From Lachnospiraceae bacterium (GTDB lineage: Bacteria > Bacillota > Clostridia > Lachnospirales > Lachnospiraceae), in NCBI GenBank assembly GCA_017405805.1, contig JAFQZU010000008.1, forward strand, positions 1 through 64,000: a stretch of 64,000 bases of DNA. Direction: 5' to 3'. Position 1 is the stretch's first letter. Each line of letters opens with the position of its first letter. Of the stretch, positions 34,657 through 43,889 are shown piece after piece. A program made the translations under genes and the position numbers. The notes beneath the pieces were generated by a model. The model searched no databases and had not been told where the DNA came from. It saw only the letters and a program-made list of their open reading frames with translations.

Positions 34657-35712
34657 TTACCGGAAGAATCTCGCAATATCGTTGAACAGCACCAGGACCA
34701 TCAGCATCATGAGCATGGCAAACCCGGCCAGATGAACCATACCCTCCTTCTCGGGAGGGACCCGCTTGCCGCTGATCAGCTCGATCAGAAGGAAGATCAG
34801 CCGTCCGCCGTCGAGGGCAGGCAGGGGAAGCAGGTTGATGATCCCCAGGTTGATGGTAAACAGGGTCGCCAGGTTCAGGAGGGACATGATGGTGACGAAG
34901 GCGCCGTAGGGCTTAGTCTGCTCATAGGTCTCGTCCACGACCTGTACGATCCCGACGGGCCCCGAGACGCTGTCGGGCGAAAAATGGCCGTTGAACAGGG
35001 TCCCCAGGGATTTCAGCGTGTAGCGCACCCAGTATTCCACCTCGTATCCGCTGTATAAAAACAGCTCTGGAACGCTGCACTTGTGCGTCTGTGCGCTGCG
35101 CTGGACCCCGATCAGATACCTGCCCGTCTCCTCGTCGTAGCGCGGCTCCAGATGCACTTCCTTCTTCTCCCCGTCCCGCTCGTAGACGATGTCCAGCGGC
35201 GCCCCGTAGGTCAGGGTCGTGACAAGGCTGATCTCCCTGTAGAGATGGATCCGCTCCCCGTTCAGACTCACGATCCGGTCGCCCGCCATCAGGCCAGCCT
35301 CCTGGGCGGCCGAATTCTCCATGACCTTGTCGATCACGGGAAGATCCGTGCCGGTGAAAGCCACCAGGATCAGGGAGATCACAAATCCCAGAATAAAATT
35401 GAAGGCGGGTCCGCCCAGCACCGTGGCGATCCGCCCGCCCACCGGCGCTTTCTGGAACGCGCCCTCAGGCAATGATTCGATATCCGCGTCCGCATCCTCC
35501 ATGCCCTCGAAAATGCAGGCGCCGCCGATGGGGAGCATTTTGACGCAAAAATCAGTCTCCCCCCACTTTTTGGAAAAGAGCGTCGGGCCCATGCCCAGAT
35601 CGAACTCCTTCACTTTGATCCCGCTCCTGCGGGCCATGGCAAAATGTCCCAGTTCATGGACTGTGACGATGACGCCGATCATGATCAGAAAAAGCAGAAT
35701 ACTTACGATCAT
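34657..35712 (-). CDS. rseP: Site-2 protease RseP/RasP (membrane zinc metalloprotease)
   Basis: Intramembrane protease that cuts anti-sigma factors and remnant signal peptides. HELGHF zinc site in the first transmembrane helix (residues 18-23), a PDZ domain (NSAAQEAGLMAGDRIVSLNG), and the third zinc-ligand motif NLLPLPALDGGR near the C-terminus, with about four membrane helices. 351 residues from ATG 35712 (AAGAAGG upstream). The open frame up to 35811 is not real because it runs into cdsA. The usual dxr gene between cdsA and rseP is absent. Confidence 0.94.
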   Translation of the reverse strand: MIVSILLFLIMIGVIVTVHELGHFAMARRSGIKVKEFDLGMGPTLFSKKWGETDFCVKMLPIGGACIFEGMEDADADIESLPEGAFQKAPVGGRIATVLGGPAFNFILGFVISLILVAFTGTDLPVIDKVMENSAAQEAGLMAGDRIVSLNGERIHLYREISLVTTLTYGAPLDIVYERDGEKKEVHLEPRYDEETGRYLIGVQRSAQTHKCSVPELFLYSGYEVEYWVRYTLKSLGTLFNGHFSPDSVSGPVGIVQVVDETYEQTKPYGAFVTIMSLLNLATLFTINLGIINLLPLPALDGGRLIFLLIELISGKRVPPEKEGMVHLAGFAMLMMLMVLVLFNDIARFFR

Positions 35713-35740
35713 AGCCTTCTTTCCAAAGATGCGGACGCGC

Positions 35741-36604
35741 TCACGTGGCGAGTCCCAAAAGCAGCACTCCGAGCAGATACACCACGGGTGCCGTAAAAAT
35801 AATGCTGTCAAAGCGATCCATAATCCCGCCGTGTCCCGGGATCAGGTTGCCGTAATCCTTGATATTGTTCTCGCGCTTGATGGCCGAAGCCGCCAGGTCT
35901 CCGATGATCCCGAGCAGCGCGCCGCAGGCGCCCAGCACCGTGAATTCCAGGCGCAGGTCCACATGCCGTTCAAGCCTCCCCACGATCAGAGCCAGCAAAA
36001 ACGCGGTCGCCGCCGCTCCCAGGATCCCGCCGACCGCTCCTTCCACGGTCTTCTTGGGACTGAGCACCGGCGCCATCTTGTGTTTTCCGAAGAGCATGCC
36101 GGCTGCCAGCGCGCAGGTATCGCAGATGGAGGAGCACACGAAGATCAGGGCATACACGTACAGCCCGAAGGGCAGGAGCCTCGCTCTGTACACGAAGGAC
36201 AAAAGGAAAGGTACGTAAAGAAAGCCGAACAGCGAATACATGAGCTGCCTGGCGTGATAGCGCGGGTAAGTGAGCACGTAGAGGGCAATGGTCGTCAGAA
36301 AGGTCGTGACGACCATGACCACCGTAAAGAAGTCGCCGCTGTGCATCAGGATCTCCGGCTCATGGGCGTGCCTGTGCGCGAGGACCATCAGTCCCGCGTA
36401 ATACACGACGATCATAATGCCGACGAGCCCCGTGATCGCGTTTACGGTCTCATCCTTTTCCAGGACGCCGCAGGCCCGCATGAGCTCATAGAAACCGATC
36501 AGGGACGTGATCAGCATCGCCGCGGCCAGTACATAGCCGCCCGCAAGTCCTGCCCCCACGATCAGCGCGGCCAGTACAACGCCGCTTATGATCCTTTCCT
36601 TCAT
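35741..36604 (-). CDS. cdsA: Phosphatidate cytidylyltransferase
   Basis: Makes CDP-diacylglycerol from phosphatidate and CTP. Polytopic protein, about eight hydrophobic helices. The CDS signature lies at SPKKTVEGAVGGILGA with ..KDYGNLIPGHGGIMDRFDSIIFTAPVVYLL at the C-terminus, which carries the conserved Asp residues. 287 residues. ATG 36604 has GGAGGTTGTACTTGC upstream. Follows uppS in the standard order. Confidence 0.95.
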   Translation of the reverse strand: MKERIISGVVLAALIVGAGLAGGYVLAAAMLITSLIGFYELMRACGVLEKDETVNAITGLVGIMIVVYYAGLMVLAHRHAHEPEILMHSGDFFTVVMVVTTFLTTIALYVLTYPRYHARQLMYSLFGFLYVPFLLSFVYRARLLPFGLYVYALIFVCSSICDTCALAAGMLFGKHKMAPVLSPKKTVEGAVGGILGAAATAFLLALIVGRLERHVDLRLEFTVLGACGALLGIIGDLAASAIKRENNIKDYGNLIPGHGGIMDRFDSIIFTAPVVYLLGVLLLGLAT

Positions 36605-36656
36605 GCAAGTACAACCTCCTAAGTCTCAGCCTTCCGGGCACACAAAGAGCGGGCGG

Positions 36657-37361
36657 TCATTCGCTGAGCCCGCCGTAACGCCGCTCCCTTTTGCCATAGG
36701 CCTCGATCGCCTTCTCGAGCTCGGCCCTGTCAAAATCCGGCCACGCTTTATCAGTAAAATACAGTTCTGCGTATGCGATCTGCCACAGCAGGAAATTCGA
36801 GATCCTCTCCTCCCCGCAGGTCCGGATCAGGAGGTCCGGATCCGGGATCCCCCCTGTATCCAGGGCATTTGACAGCGCCGCCTCGTCGATGGCGTCCGCG
36901 TCAGTCCTGCCGTCCTTCACGTCAGCCGCCAGCTTTCTCACGGCGCGGACGATCTCATCCCTGGCGCCGTAGTTGATGGCGATCTGGAAGGTGATCCCGG
37001 TGTTGCCCGCCGTCTCCTTTTCCAGGTTTGCGATGGCAGCCTGCAGATCGGGGGCGAGCTTTGTTTTGTCGCCCAGGACGCGGACCCTGACATTGTTTTT
37101 GGCACATTTCGCAAGACTCGTCTTCATGTAGGTCCGCAGCAGATTCATCAGTGCCTTGACTTCCGCTGCCGGCCTCGACCAGTTTTCCGTGGAAAAAGCG
37201 TACACTGTCAGATAGCGGATGCCGAGGTCGTCGGCATCCTCCAGTATCTGCTCCACCACCTGGGCGCCGCGGGTGTGCCCCATGGTCCTGGGGAGTCCCC
37301 GCTTTTTGGCCCAGCGGCCGTTGCCGTCCATGATGATCGCTACGTGCTGCGGAACCATCAT
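36657..37361 (-). CDS. uppS: Undecaprenyl diphosphate synthase
   Basis: cis-Prenyltransferase that extends FPP to the C55 carrier lipid for peptidoglycan and other glycans. Family motif IIMDGNGRWAKKRGLPRTMGHTRGA with the catalytic Asp, YAFSTENWSRP, and the C-terminal PDLLIRTCGEERISNFLLWQIAYAELYFTDKAWPDF. 234 residues. Its start overlaps the frr stop by 4 bases. Confidence 0.96.
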   Translation of the reverse strand: MMVPQHVAIIMDGNGRWAKKRGLPRTMGHTRGAQVVEQILEDADDLGIRYLTVYAFSTENWSRPAAEVKALMNLLRTYMKTSLAKCAKNNVRVRVLGDKTKLAPDLQAAIANLEKETAGNTGITFQIAINYGARDEIVRAVRKLAADVKDGRTDADAIDEAALSNALDTGGIPDPDLLIRTCGEERISNFLLWQIAYAELYFTDKAWPDFDRAELEKAIEAYGKRERRYGGLSE

Positions 37362-37915
37362 ACCGTCATGATCTCCTTTGTCTTCACGTCGATTTCCTTG
37401 TCGACCTGCTTGACATATTTGTCAGTGAGCTTCTGCAGCTCGTCCTGCAGCTCGGCCACCACGTCCTCGGAGAGGTCCTCTCCCTTTTTGAGCTTCTTGA
37501 AGGCGTCGTTTCCGTCCCTGCGGATATTGCGCAGCGCGGTCTTGGATTCCTCGCCCATCTTCTTGACGTCCTTGGAGAGCTGTTTTCTTCTCTCACCGGT
37601 CAGCTCCGGGAAGACAAGACGGATGGTCTGTCCGTCCGTGGTGGGATTGATACCGATATCGGATGCAGAGATCGCCCTGCTGATCTCCTTGATCATCTTC
37701 TTCTCCCAGGGAGAGATCTGGATGATGCGCGCTTCGGGGACCGACACGTTGGCCACCTGCTGGATGGGCGTGGGCGTCCCGTAGTAATCCACGCGGATCT
37801 TGTCCAGCACATGGGGATTGGCGCGGCCTGCGCGAACTGCCTGAAGATCTGTGATCAGGTACTGAATGGTCTTCTCCATCTTTGCCTCATAGGGCTTAAC
37901 TCTCTCGCTGCTCAT
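37358..37915 (-). CDS. frr: Ribosome recycling factor
   Basis: Splits post-termination ribosomes together with EF-G. 185 residues, the exact family size, with the conserved LQAVRAGRANPHVLDKIRVDYYGTPTPIQQVANVSVPEARIIQISPWEK and RKQLSKDVKKMGEESKTALRNIRRDGND. 41-base gap after pyrH. Confidence 0.97.
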   Translation of the reverse strand: MSSERVKPYEAKMEKTIQYLITDLQAVRAGRANPHVLDKIRVDYYGTPTPIQQVANVSVPEARIIQISPWEKKMIKEISRAISASDIGINPTTDGQTIRLVFPELTGERRKQLSKDVKKMGEESKTALRNIRRDGNDAFKKLKKGEDLSEDVVAELQDELQKLTDKYVKQVDKEIDVKTKEIMTV

Positions 37916-37956
37916 TGTTTAACCTCCCCTTGTTTATAGTTAATGAATTATGAACG

Positions 37957-38655
37957 TCATTGTGCCGTGATGGTCGTCCCGTTGAAAGTGCCGGACGCCG
38001 CCTTCACGATGCTGTCTTCCTCCTGCAGGGCAAAGACGCGCAGCGTCATGCCGTTGTCCTTCGCCATGATGGAGGCCGTCAGGTCCAGCGCCTGGAGCCT
38101 TTGGTCGATGACCTCGTCGATGGTCAGAACGTCGTATCTCTTTGCGTCCGGATTGACGGCGGGATCGCTGTCGTAAACGCCGTCGATATTCTTGGCCATC
38201 AGGACCACCTCCGCCTCTACCTCAGCGGCCCGCAGCATGATGCCCGTATCCGTCGTAAAGAAGGGATGTCCCGTGCCGCCGGCAAAAAATACGACCCTCC
38301 CCTTCTTCATGGCCCTGACGGCCGTGTCCTTTGAGAAGAGTTTCGTAAAAGAGCCGCACACAAACGGCGTCAGCACTTCTGTCTTCATGCCCTCGGTGCG
38401 GAAGATCTCCGACACATAGATGCAGTTCATGACTGTGGCCAGCATGCCGATCTGATCCGCCTTGACCCGGTCGATCTCATTTCCCGTGCGGCCTCTCCAG
38501 AAGTTGCCGCCGCCCGTCACGATTCCTATTTCGTGTCCTTTCTTAAGAAGTTTTTTAACCTGGCGCGCCACGCCTCTCACGGTCTCCTCGTCAAAACCTC
38601 TCTCCTTGGGTCCCGCCAGTGCCTCGCCGCTCAGTTTCAGGATAATTCTGCTCAA
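37957..38655 (-). CDS. pyrH: UMP kinase
   Basis: Amino acid kinase family; phosphorylates UMP to UDP. Motifs RIILKLSGEALAG at the N-terminus, GGGNFWRGR, and the YDSDPAVNPDAKRYDVLT nucleotide region. Start assigned to TTG 38655, which has GGAGG 8 bases upstream; the GTG at 38664 would touch the GGAGG. About 232 residues. First gene of the pyrH-to-YARHG run, with its own promoter. Confidence 0.95.
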   Translation of the reverse strand: MSRIILKLSGEALAGPKERGFDEETVRGVARQVKKLLKKGHEIGIVTGGGNFWRGRTGNEIDRVKADQIGMLATVMNCIYVSEIFRTEGMKTEVLTPFVCGSFTKLFSKDTAVRAMKKGRVVFFAGGTGHPFFTTDTGIMLRAAEVEAEVVLMAKNIDGVYDSDPAVNPDAKRYDVLTIDEVIDQRLQALDLTASIMAKDNGMTLRVFALQEEDSIVKAASGTFNGTTITAQ

Positions 38656-38691
38656 ATATGCCACCTCCGTTGTCAGAACATAGTTTATATC

Positions 38692-38720
38692 ATTTTAACC
38701 CGTTCCACTTATATTTACAA
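38692..38720 (-). promoter_or_regulatory. Promoter for pyrH
   Basis: TTGTAA (38715-38720) and TAAAAT (38692-38697) with an exact 17-bp spacer on the minus strand. It faces the typA promoter within the 159-base divergent gap. Confidence 0.75.
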
Positions 38721-38744
38721 GATTTGCCAAAACTGACAGAAATC

Positions 38745-38773
38745 TTGTCACCGGTCCCTTCGAGTGCTATAAT
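38745..38773 (+). promoter_or_regulatory. Promoter for typA
   Basis: TTGTCA (38745-38750) and consensus TATAAT (38768-38773), 17-bp spacer, with TGC directly before the -10 (extended -10). Start codon 42 bases downstream. Confidence 0.85.
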
Positions 38774-38814
38774 AACCAAGTTTGCATATATTTAAGGAAA
38801 TAACAGGAGCTGAA

Positions 38815-40656
38815 ATGATCACAAAGAGAGAAGACATTCGCAATGTAGCCATCATCGCACACGTCGACCACGGCAAAACCACCCTGGTGGACGGCCTTCT
38901 TAGACAGAGCGGCGTTTTCCGCGCCAACCAGGAGGTCCAGGAGCGCGTGATGGATTCGGGTGACATCGAGCGTGAGCGCGGCATCACCATTCTCAGCAAG
39001 AACACGGCCGTCAACTACGGCGGCGTCAAGATCAACATCGTGGATACGCCCGGACACGCGGATTTTGGCGGAGAAGTGGAGCGCGTCCTCAAGATGGTCA
39101 ACGGCGTCATCCTTGTCGTCGACGCCTTCGAGGGCCCCATGCCCCAGACCCGCTTCGTCCTGAGCAAAGCCATGGCGCTCGATCTCCCCGTCATCGTCTG
39201 CATCAACAAGATCGACCGTCCCGGCGCCCGTCCCACGGAAGTCATAGACGAGGTGCTCGAGCTTTTGATGGACCTGGGCGCCAGCGACGAGCAGATCGAC
39301 TGCCCCTTCGTTTTTGCCTCCGCCCGCGACGGGATCTCCATGATGGACCCCGACGAGGAGGGCACGAGCCTCAAGCCCCTTTTTGAGACCATCATCAACT
39401 ATATCCCCGCTCCCGAGGGCGATCCGGACGCGGGTACCCAGATGCTGATCAGCACCATCGACTACAACGAGTACGTGGGCCGCATCGGCGTGGGCAAGGT
39501 CGACAACGGCAGTATCCGCGTCGGCCAGGACTGCGTCATCGTAAACCACCACGACCCCGATACCATGCGCAAGGTCCGCATCAGCAAGCTCTATGAATTC
39601 GAGGGCTTAAAGCGCGTGGAAGTAGAGGAGGCGAAGATTGGCTCCATCGTAGCCGTCTCCGGTATCTCCGATCTCCATATCGGCGACACCATCTGCTCCC
39701 CCGAGGCGCCCGAGGCCATCCCCTTCCAGAAGATCTCCGAGCCCACGATCTCCATGACCTTCAACGTTAACGACTCCCCTCTCGCGGGCCAGGACGGCAA
39801 ATACGTCACGAGCCGCCACATCCGCGACAGGCTTTACAGGGAGCTCAATACCGACGTCTCCCTGCGCGTGGAGGACACGGACACGACCGAAAGCTTCAAG
39901 GTCTCCGGCCGCGGCGAACTCCATCTCTCCGTCCTCATCGAGACCATGCGCCGCGAGGGCTACGAATTTGCCGTCAGCAAAGCCGAGGTCATCTACAAAT
40001 ACGACGAAAAAGGCAAGCGCCTCGAGCCCATGGAGGAATGCGTGATCGACGTCCCCGACGAATTCGCCGGCAACGTCATCCAGAAGCTCGGCGAGCGCAA
40101 GGGCGAACTGGTCGGCATGGAGAGCCGCGAAGGAGGCTTCTCCCGCCTCACCTTCAGCATTCCCTCCCGCGGCCTGATCGGCTACCGCGGCGATTTCCTT
40201 ACGGACACCAAGGGCAACGGCGTCATGAACACGATCTTTGCCGGCTATGCGCCTTACAAGGGTGACATCGCCTACCGCAAGCAGGGTTCCCTGATCGCCT
40301 TCGAGGCAGGCACCGCCGTCGCTTACGGCCTCTTCGGCGCCCAGGACCGCGGCCAGCTCTTCATCGGCCCCGGCGAGGAAGTCTACGCGGGCATGATCGT
40401 CGGCCAGAGCGGCAAGGCGGTGGACATCGACGTCAACGTCTGCAAGACCAAGCACCTCACCAACACCCGCTCCTCCAGCGCGGACGAGGCGCTTCGCCTG
40501 ACCCCGCCCAAGATCATGAGCCTGGAGCAGGCCATCGAATACGTCGACACCGACGAACTGCTCGAGGTGACGCCCAACCACCTGCGCCTGCGCAAGAAGA
40601 TCCTCGATCCGAGGCTGCGCAAGAGGGCGGCGATCAGTGCGGCTGCGAAGAAGTAA
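38815..40656 (+). CDS. typA: Ribosome-associated GTPase TypA/BipA
   Basis: Translational GTPase related to EF-G and LepA, acting in ribosome assembly under stress. G1 AHVDHGKT, switch [13 protein letters not shown]3 [14 protein letters not shown] and G4 NKID are intact, followed by the EF-G domain II and V parts and the BipA-specific C-terminal domain ([32 protein letters not shown]). 613 residues from ATG 38815 with CAGGAG 6 bases upstream. A single plus-strand gene followed by palindromic repeats that probably terminate it. Confidence 0.97.
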   Translation: MITKREDIRNVAIIAHVDHGKTTLVDGLLRQSGVFRANQEVQERVMDSGDIERERGITILSKNTAVNYGGVKINIVDTPGHADFGGEVERVLKMVNGVILVVDAFEGPMPQTRFVLSKAMALDLPVIVCINKIDRPGARPTEVIDEVLELLMDLGASDEQIDCPFVFASARDGISMMDPDEEGTSLKPLFETIINYIPAPEGDPDAGTQMLISTIDYNEYVGRIGVGKVDNGSIRVGQDCVIVNHHDPDTMRKVRISKLYEFEGLKRVEVEEAKIGSIVAVSGISDLHIGDTICSPEAPEAIPFQKISEPTISMTFNVNDSPLAGQDGKYVTSRHIRDRLYRELNTDVSLRVEDTDTTESFKVSGRGELHLSVLIETMRREGYEFAVSKAEVIYKYDEKGKRLEPMEECVIDVPDEFAGNVIQKLGERKGELVGMESREGGFSRLTFSIPSRGLIGYRGDFLTDTKGNGVMNTIFAGYAPYKGDIAYRKQGSLIAFEAGTAVAYGLFGAQDRGQLFIGPGEEVYAGMIVGQSGKAVDIDVNVCKTKHLTNTRSSSADEALRLTPPKIMSLEQAIEYVDTDELLEVTPNHLRLRKKILDPRLRKRAAISAAAKK

Positions 40657-40671
40657 ACTCTATATATCTAA

Positions 40672-40781
40672 GAAAACAAGTACCCCCGGGACAAGTTCGG
40701 AACGCGAGGGGGGAAGAAAATAAGTACCCCCGGGACAAGTTCGGCACGCGCGAAAAAAGTCCCGGGGGTACTTATTTTCTT
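40672..40781. repeat. Palindromic element 1 (half copy plus full copy)
   Basis: A left-half copy (from 40672: AAGTACCCCCGGGACAAGTT) is followed by a full palindrome with 23-bp arms, 40714-40736 and 40759-40781 (core AAGTACCCCCGGGAC/GTCCCGGGGGTACTT), and a 22-base loop containing GGCACGCGCG. The right arm ends in a T-rich tract, so it can act as a terminator for typA. Confidence 0.92.
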
Positions 40782-40863
40782 TTATGTGGACGCAAGCTGT
40801 TGAGGCTTCTTGCGGGCATACGACCTTCCTTCGCGGACACCTGTATGTCCAACCACACTCAAC

Positions 40864-40890
40864 TTGACATCTCACGCATTCTGATAATAA
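40864..40890 (+). promoter_or_regulatory. Possible promoter for the AGCS symporter gene
   Basis: Perfect TTGACA (40864-40869) with TAATAA (40885-40890) at 15 bp, preceded by TG one base upstream of the -10. A TATAAT at 40899 is an alternative -10 without a -35. The rest of the 40782-40965 gap shows nothing else clear. Confidence 0.5.
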
Positions 40891-40965
40891 AATCGTAATA
40901 TAATTCATTTTTCGACATTTTCCGGTTGCATATCTTCTACCACGCCTGTCATAAAGGGGGCCGCT

Positions 40966-42357
40966 ATGACTCTATCCGAAATGCTGACCAACATCGACGA
41001 CGTTCTGTATACCTGGCTGCTGATCTATCTGCTGGCGGGAAGCGGCATCTACTTCTCCATCCGCACGCGCTTTGTCCAGATCCGGCGCTTCCGCGACGCG
41101 CTCCGCTGCATGCTCGAGAAAAAGAGCAGCGACAAGGGCGTATCCTCCTTCCAGGCGCTGATGATCGCCACGGCGTCGCGCGTGGGCACCGGCAACATGG
41201 CCGGCGTCGCCACCGCCATCATCGCGGGCGGCCCGGGTGCTGCCTTCTGGATGTGGCTCATGGCCGTGCTCGGCTCCGCCTCCGCCTTCGTGGAAAGTAC
41301 ACTGGCACAGATTTACAAGAAAAAGGAGGGCGATTCCTTCAAGGGCGGCCCCGCCTACTACATCGAGCGGGCGCTGCACGCCAGGTGGCTGGGCGTTATT
41401 TTTGCGATCTCGCTGATCGCCACCTTTGCCTTCGGCTTCAACGGGCTGCAGGCCTATAACATCGTCTCCGCCTTCGCCATCTACGTGGAGCACATCGACA
41501 CCAGCATCGTGCCGACCATCATCGGCATCATTCTGGGACTGGCTTCGCTCTTCATCTTTTTTGCCGGAGACGTGATCGGCAAAATCTCCTCCGTCCTGGT
41601 CCCCATCATGGCAGGCCTCTACATCGTGATCGGCCTGTTTGTGATCATCACCAACATCACGAGGATGCCGGGGATCCTGATGATCATCCTTAAGGATGCC
41701 TTGAACTTCCGCGCCATTTTTGGCGGCTTCACCGGCTCCTGTATGGTGCTCGGCATCAAGCGGGGCCTCTTCTCCAACGAGGCAGGCATGGGCTCCGCCC
41801 CCAACGCGAGCGCGTCGGCCGAGGTCTCCCACCCCGCCAAGCAGGGCCTGGCCCAGATCATCTCGGTCTATATCGACACGCTCCTGATCTGCTCCACGAC
41901 CGTTTTCCTGATCCTTCTGACCGGCGACTGGGGCGGCTCGGGCCTGTCCGGCATCCCGCTCCTGCAGGTCTGCGTGGCGGAAGTGATCGGTCCCGTCGGC
42001 ATTCACTTCGTGACGCTGATCGTGTGCCTGTTCGCCTTCACTTCCATCATCGGCAACTATTTCTACGCGGAGGCCAACATCCTCTTCATCACCCGCGACA
42101 AGCGCGTCATGACCATCTTCCGGATCGCGGCGGCGCTCATGGTCTTCATCGGCGCCGGCAACAGCATGGATGTGGCCTGGAGCCTTGCGGACATCACCAT
42201 GGGCCTGGAAGCCGTCGTCAACATCATCGCGATCCTTCTGCTCGGCAGGATCGCCTTCAGGGCACTGGATGATTACGAGAAGCAGAAGGCGGCAGGGCTG
42301 GATCCGGTCTTCCATGAAGCCAATATTGGGTTGACGGATACGGATGTTTGGAAGTAA
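40966..42357 (+). CDS. Sodium:alanine symporter family protein (AGCS)
   Basis: Na+-coupled amino-acid importer (alanine/glycine type) in the membrane. Ten or so hydrophobic helices; family motifs SSFQALMIATASRVGTGNMAGVATAI, GGPGAAFWMW and GGPAYYIERAL, and the later KRGLFSNEAGMGSAPNASA. 463 residues. ATG 40966 with AAAGGGGG upstream. Stands alone on the plus strand between two copies of the same palindrome. Substrate assignment (Ala, Gly or Gln) cannot be read from the sequence. Confidence 0.93.
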   Translation: MTLSEMLTNIDDVLYTWLLIYLLAGSGIYFSIRTRFVQIRRFRDALRCMLEKKSSDKGVSSFQALMIATASRVGTGNMAGVATAIIAGGPGAAFWMWLMAVLGSASAFVESTLAQIYKKKEGDSFKGGPAYYIERALHARWLGVIFAISLIATFAFGFNGLQAYNIVSAFAIYVEHIDTSIVPTIIGIILGLASLFIFFAGDVIGKISSVLVPIMAGLYIVIGLFVIITNITRMPGILMIILKDALNFRAIFGGFTGSCMVLGIKRGLFSNEAGMGSAPNASASAEVSHPAKQGLAQIISVYIDTLLICSTTVFLILLTGDWGGSGLSGIPLLQVCVAEVIGPVGIHFVTLIVCLFAFTSIIGNYFYAEANILFITRDKRVMTIFRIAAALMVFIGAGNSMDVAWSLADITMGLEAVVNIIAILLLGRIAFRALDDYEKQKAAGLDPVFHEANIGLTDTDVWK

Positions 42358-42375
42358 TTCTTTGGATAGGATAGA

Positions 42376-42437
42376 GAAAATAAGTACCCCCGGGACAAGT
42401 TCGGCACGCGCGAAAAAGTCCCGGGGGTACTTATTTT
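42376..42437. repeat. Palindromic element 2
   Basis: Arms 42376-42396 and 42418-42437 with the same AAGTACCCCCGGGAC core and the same loop as element 1. It lies between the convergent AGCS and mgtE stops and probably serves both as terminator; the right flank gives TTATTTTTCT on the plus strand. Confidence 0.92.
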
Positions 42438-42446
42438 TCTATAAGC

Positions 42447-43811
42447 TCATGTTGCCAGATGCAACACATTCGTCGCAATCGCAAAATACACCGACAGCGA
42501 AATCGCATCCACGATCGTCGTGATCAGCGGACTTGCCATGACCGCCGGGTCAAATCCGATGCGGTTTGCCAGAAGCGGCAGCGTGCAGCCGATCGTCTTG
42601 GCGCAGAGCACGACAAGAAGAAGGGTGACGCACACGATCAGGGCGATGCGGATCTCCAGCCTGTCCAGAAGGATCAGCTTGACGAAGTTTGCCACGGAGA
42701 GCGTCGCGCCGCACATGGCCGCCACGCGGATCTCCTTCCAGATGGTCTTGAAGATGTCTTCAAATTCGATCTCTCCCAGCGAGATACCGCGGATGACCGA
42801 AACGCTGGCCTGGGAGCCTGCGTTTCCGCCCGTATCCATCAGCATGGGAATGTAAGCCGTCAGGATGACGTAGGAAGACAGGGCGTCCGTGTACCTCGTG
42901 ATGATGGCGCCCGTAAAGGTGGCGGAGATCATCAGGAGAAGGAGCCAGGGCATCCTGTTTTTGTAGGTATCCAGTATGCCCACGCGAAAATACGGCTTGT
43001 CGCCCGAAGGGATGATAGCTGCCATCTTTTCGATATCCTCCGTGGTCTCTTCCTGGATGATATCGACCACGTCGTCGATGGTGATGATCCCGACCATGCG
43101 GTTCTCGTTGTCCACGACCGGCATGGTGGTGAAGTCGTATTTCTGGAACATGCGGGCCGCTTCCTCCTGGTCGGTCAGCGTCCCGATGCTGATGATGTTT
43201 TCGTTCATGACCTCGCCAATCACGGCGTCGGGTTCCATGATGACCAGATAGCGGAGTGCCACCGTGCCCTTCAGGATGCGCTGTGCGTCCAGAACGTAGC
43301 AGGTGTTGACCGTCTCGGAGTCGAGGCCGATCTTGCGGATGCGGTCGATGGCGTCTGCCACCGTCATGCTCTCCTTGAGGTCCACATACTCGACCGTCAT
43401 GATGCTGCCGGCCGAGTCCTCCGGGTAGCGCAGCAGGTGGTTGATGTCCTTGCGGGTCTCCGGGCTGGCGTTTTTGAGGATCCTTTTGACGATATTGGCG
43501 GGCATCTCCTCGAGCAGGTCCGTCGCATCGTCCGCCATCAGGTTGTCGATGATGGAAGAAGCTTCCTTATCGGAAAGGGACTGGATGATATACTGCTGAT
43601 CCTCCAGCTCCAGGTCCGCAAAAACATCCGCCGCCATACTCTTGGGCAGGATCCGGAAGATCTTCAGGGACTCCTCATTCTCCATGTCGTCCATGATGGC
43701 CGCAATATCCGCGGGGTTCATGTCCTCCGCCAGTTGTCGGAGCTTTGTGTACTGTTTTCCTTCAAGAAGCTCTATCAGCATTCTTTCGTAATCAAGTTCC
43801 CTCTCCTCCAT
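42447..43811 (-). CDS. mgtE: Magnesium transporter MgtE
   Basis: Mg2+ channel/transporter gated by cytoplasmic Mg2+. N-terminal helical superfamily domain (about residues 1-125: MNPADIAAIMDDMENEESLKIFRILPKSMAADVFADLELEDQQYII), two CBS domains (about 130-255), the plug helix, and five C-terminal membrane helices containing TDALSSYVILTAYIPMLMDTGGNAGSQASVSVIRG with the conserved Gly/Asn ion site. 454 residues. ATG 43811 with AAGGAGG upstream. No M-box riboswitch fits in the short leader. Confidence 0.95.
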   Translation of the reverse strand: MEERELDYERMLIELLEGKQYTKLRQLAEDMNPADIAAIMDDMENEESLKIFRILPKSMAADVFADLELEDQQYIIQSLSDKEASSIIDNLMADDATDLLEEMPANIVKRILKNASPETRKDINHLLRYPEDSAGSIMTVEYVDLKESMTVADAIDRIRKIGLDSETVNTCYVLDAQRILKGTVALRYLVIMEPDAVIGEVMNENIISIGTLTDQEEAARMFQKYDFTTMPVVDNENRMVGIITIDDVVDIIQEETTEDIEKMAAIIPSGDKPYFRVGILDTYKNRMPWLLLLMISATFTGAIITRYTDALSSYVILTAYIPMLMDTGGNAGSQASVSVIRGISLGEIEFEDIFKTIWKEIRVAAMCGATLSVANFVKLILLDRLEIRIALIVCVTLLLVVLCAKTIGCTLPLLANRIGFDPAVMASPLITTIVDAISLSVYFAIATNVLHLAT

Positions 43812-43860
43812 AAGCGGACCTCCTTTCCCGACATGAAAAACTGAAAAAACGTATTGTTAT

Positions 43861-43889
43861 AAGTTATACTTATTGCTCCGATTTGTCAA
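43861..43889 (-). promoter_or_regulatory. Possible promoter for mgtE
   Basis: Perfect TTGACA (43884-43889) overlapping the end of the upstream gene, with TAACTT (43861-43866) at 17 bp on the minus strand. Confidence 0.5.

Noticed and set aside
43812-43885. M-box (Mg2+) riboswitch upstream of mgtE
   Set aside because: The leader is under 80 bases, too short for an M-box, and shows no such pairing.
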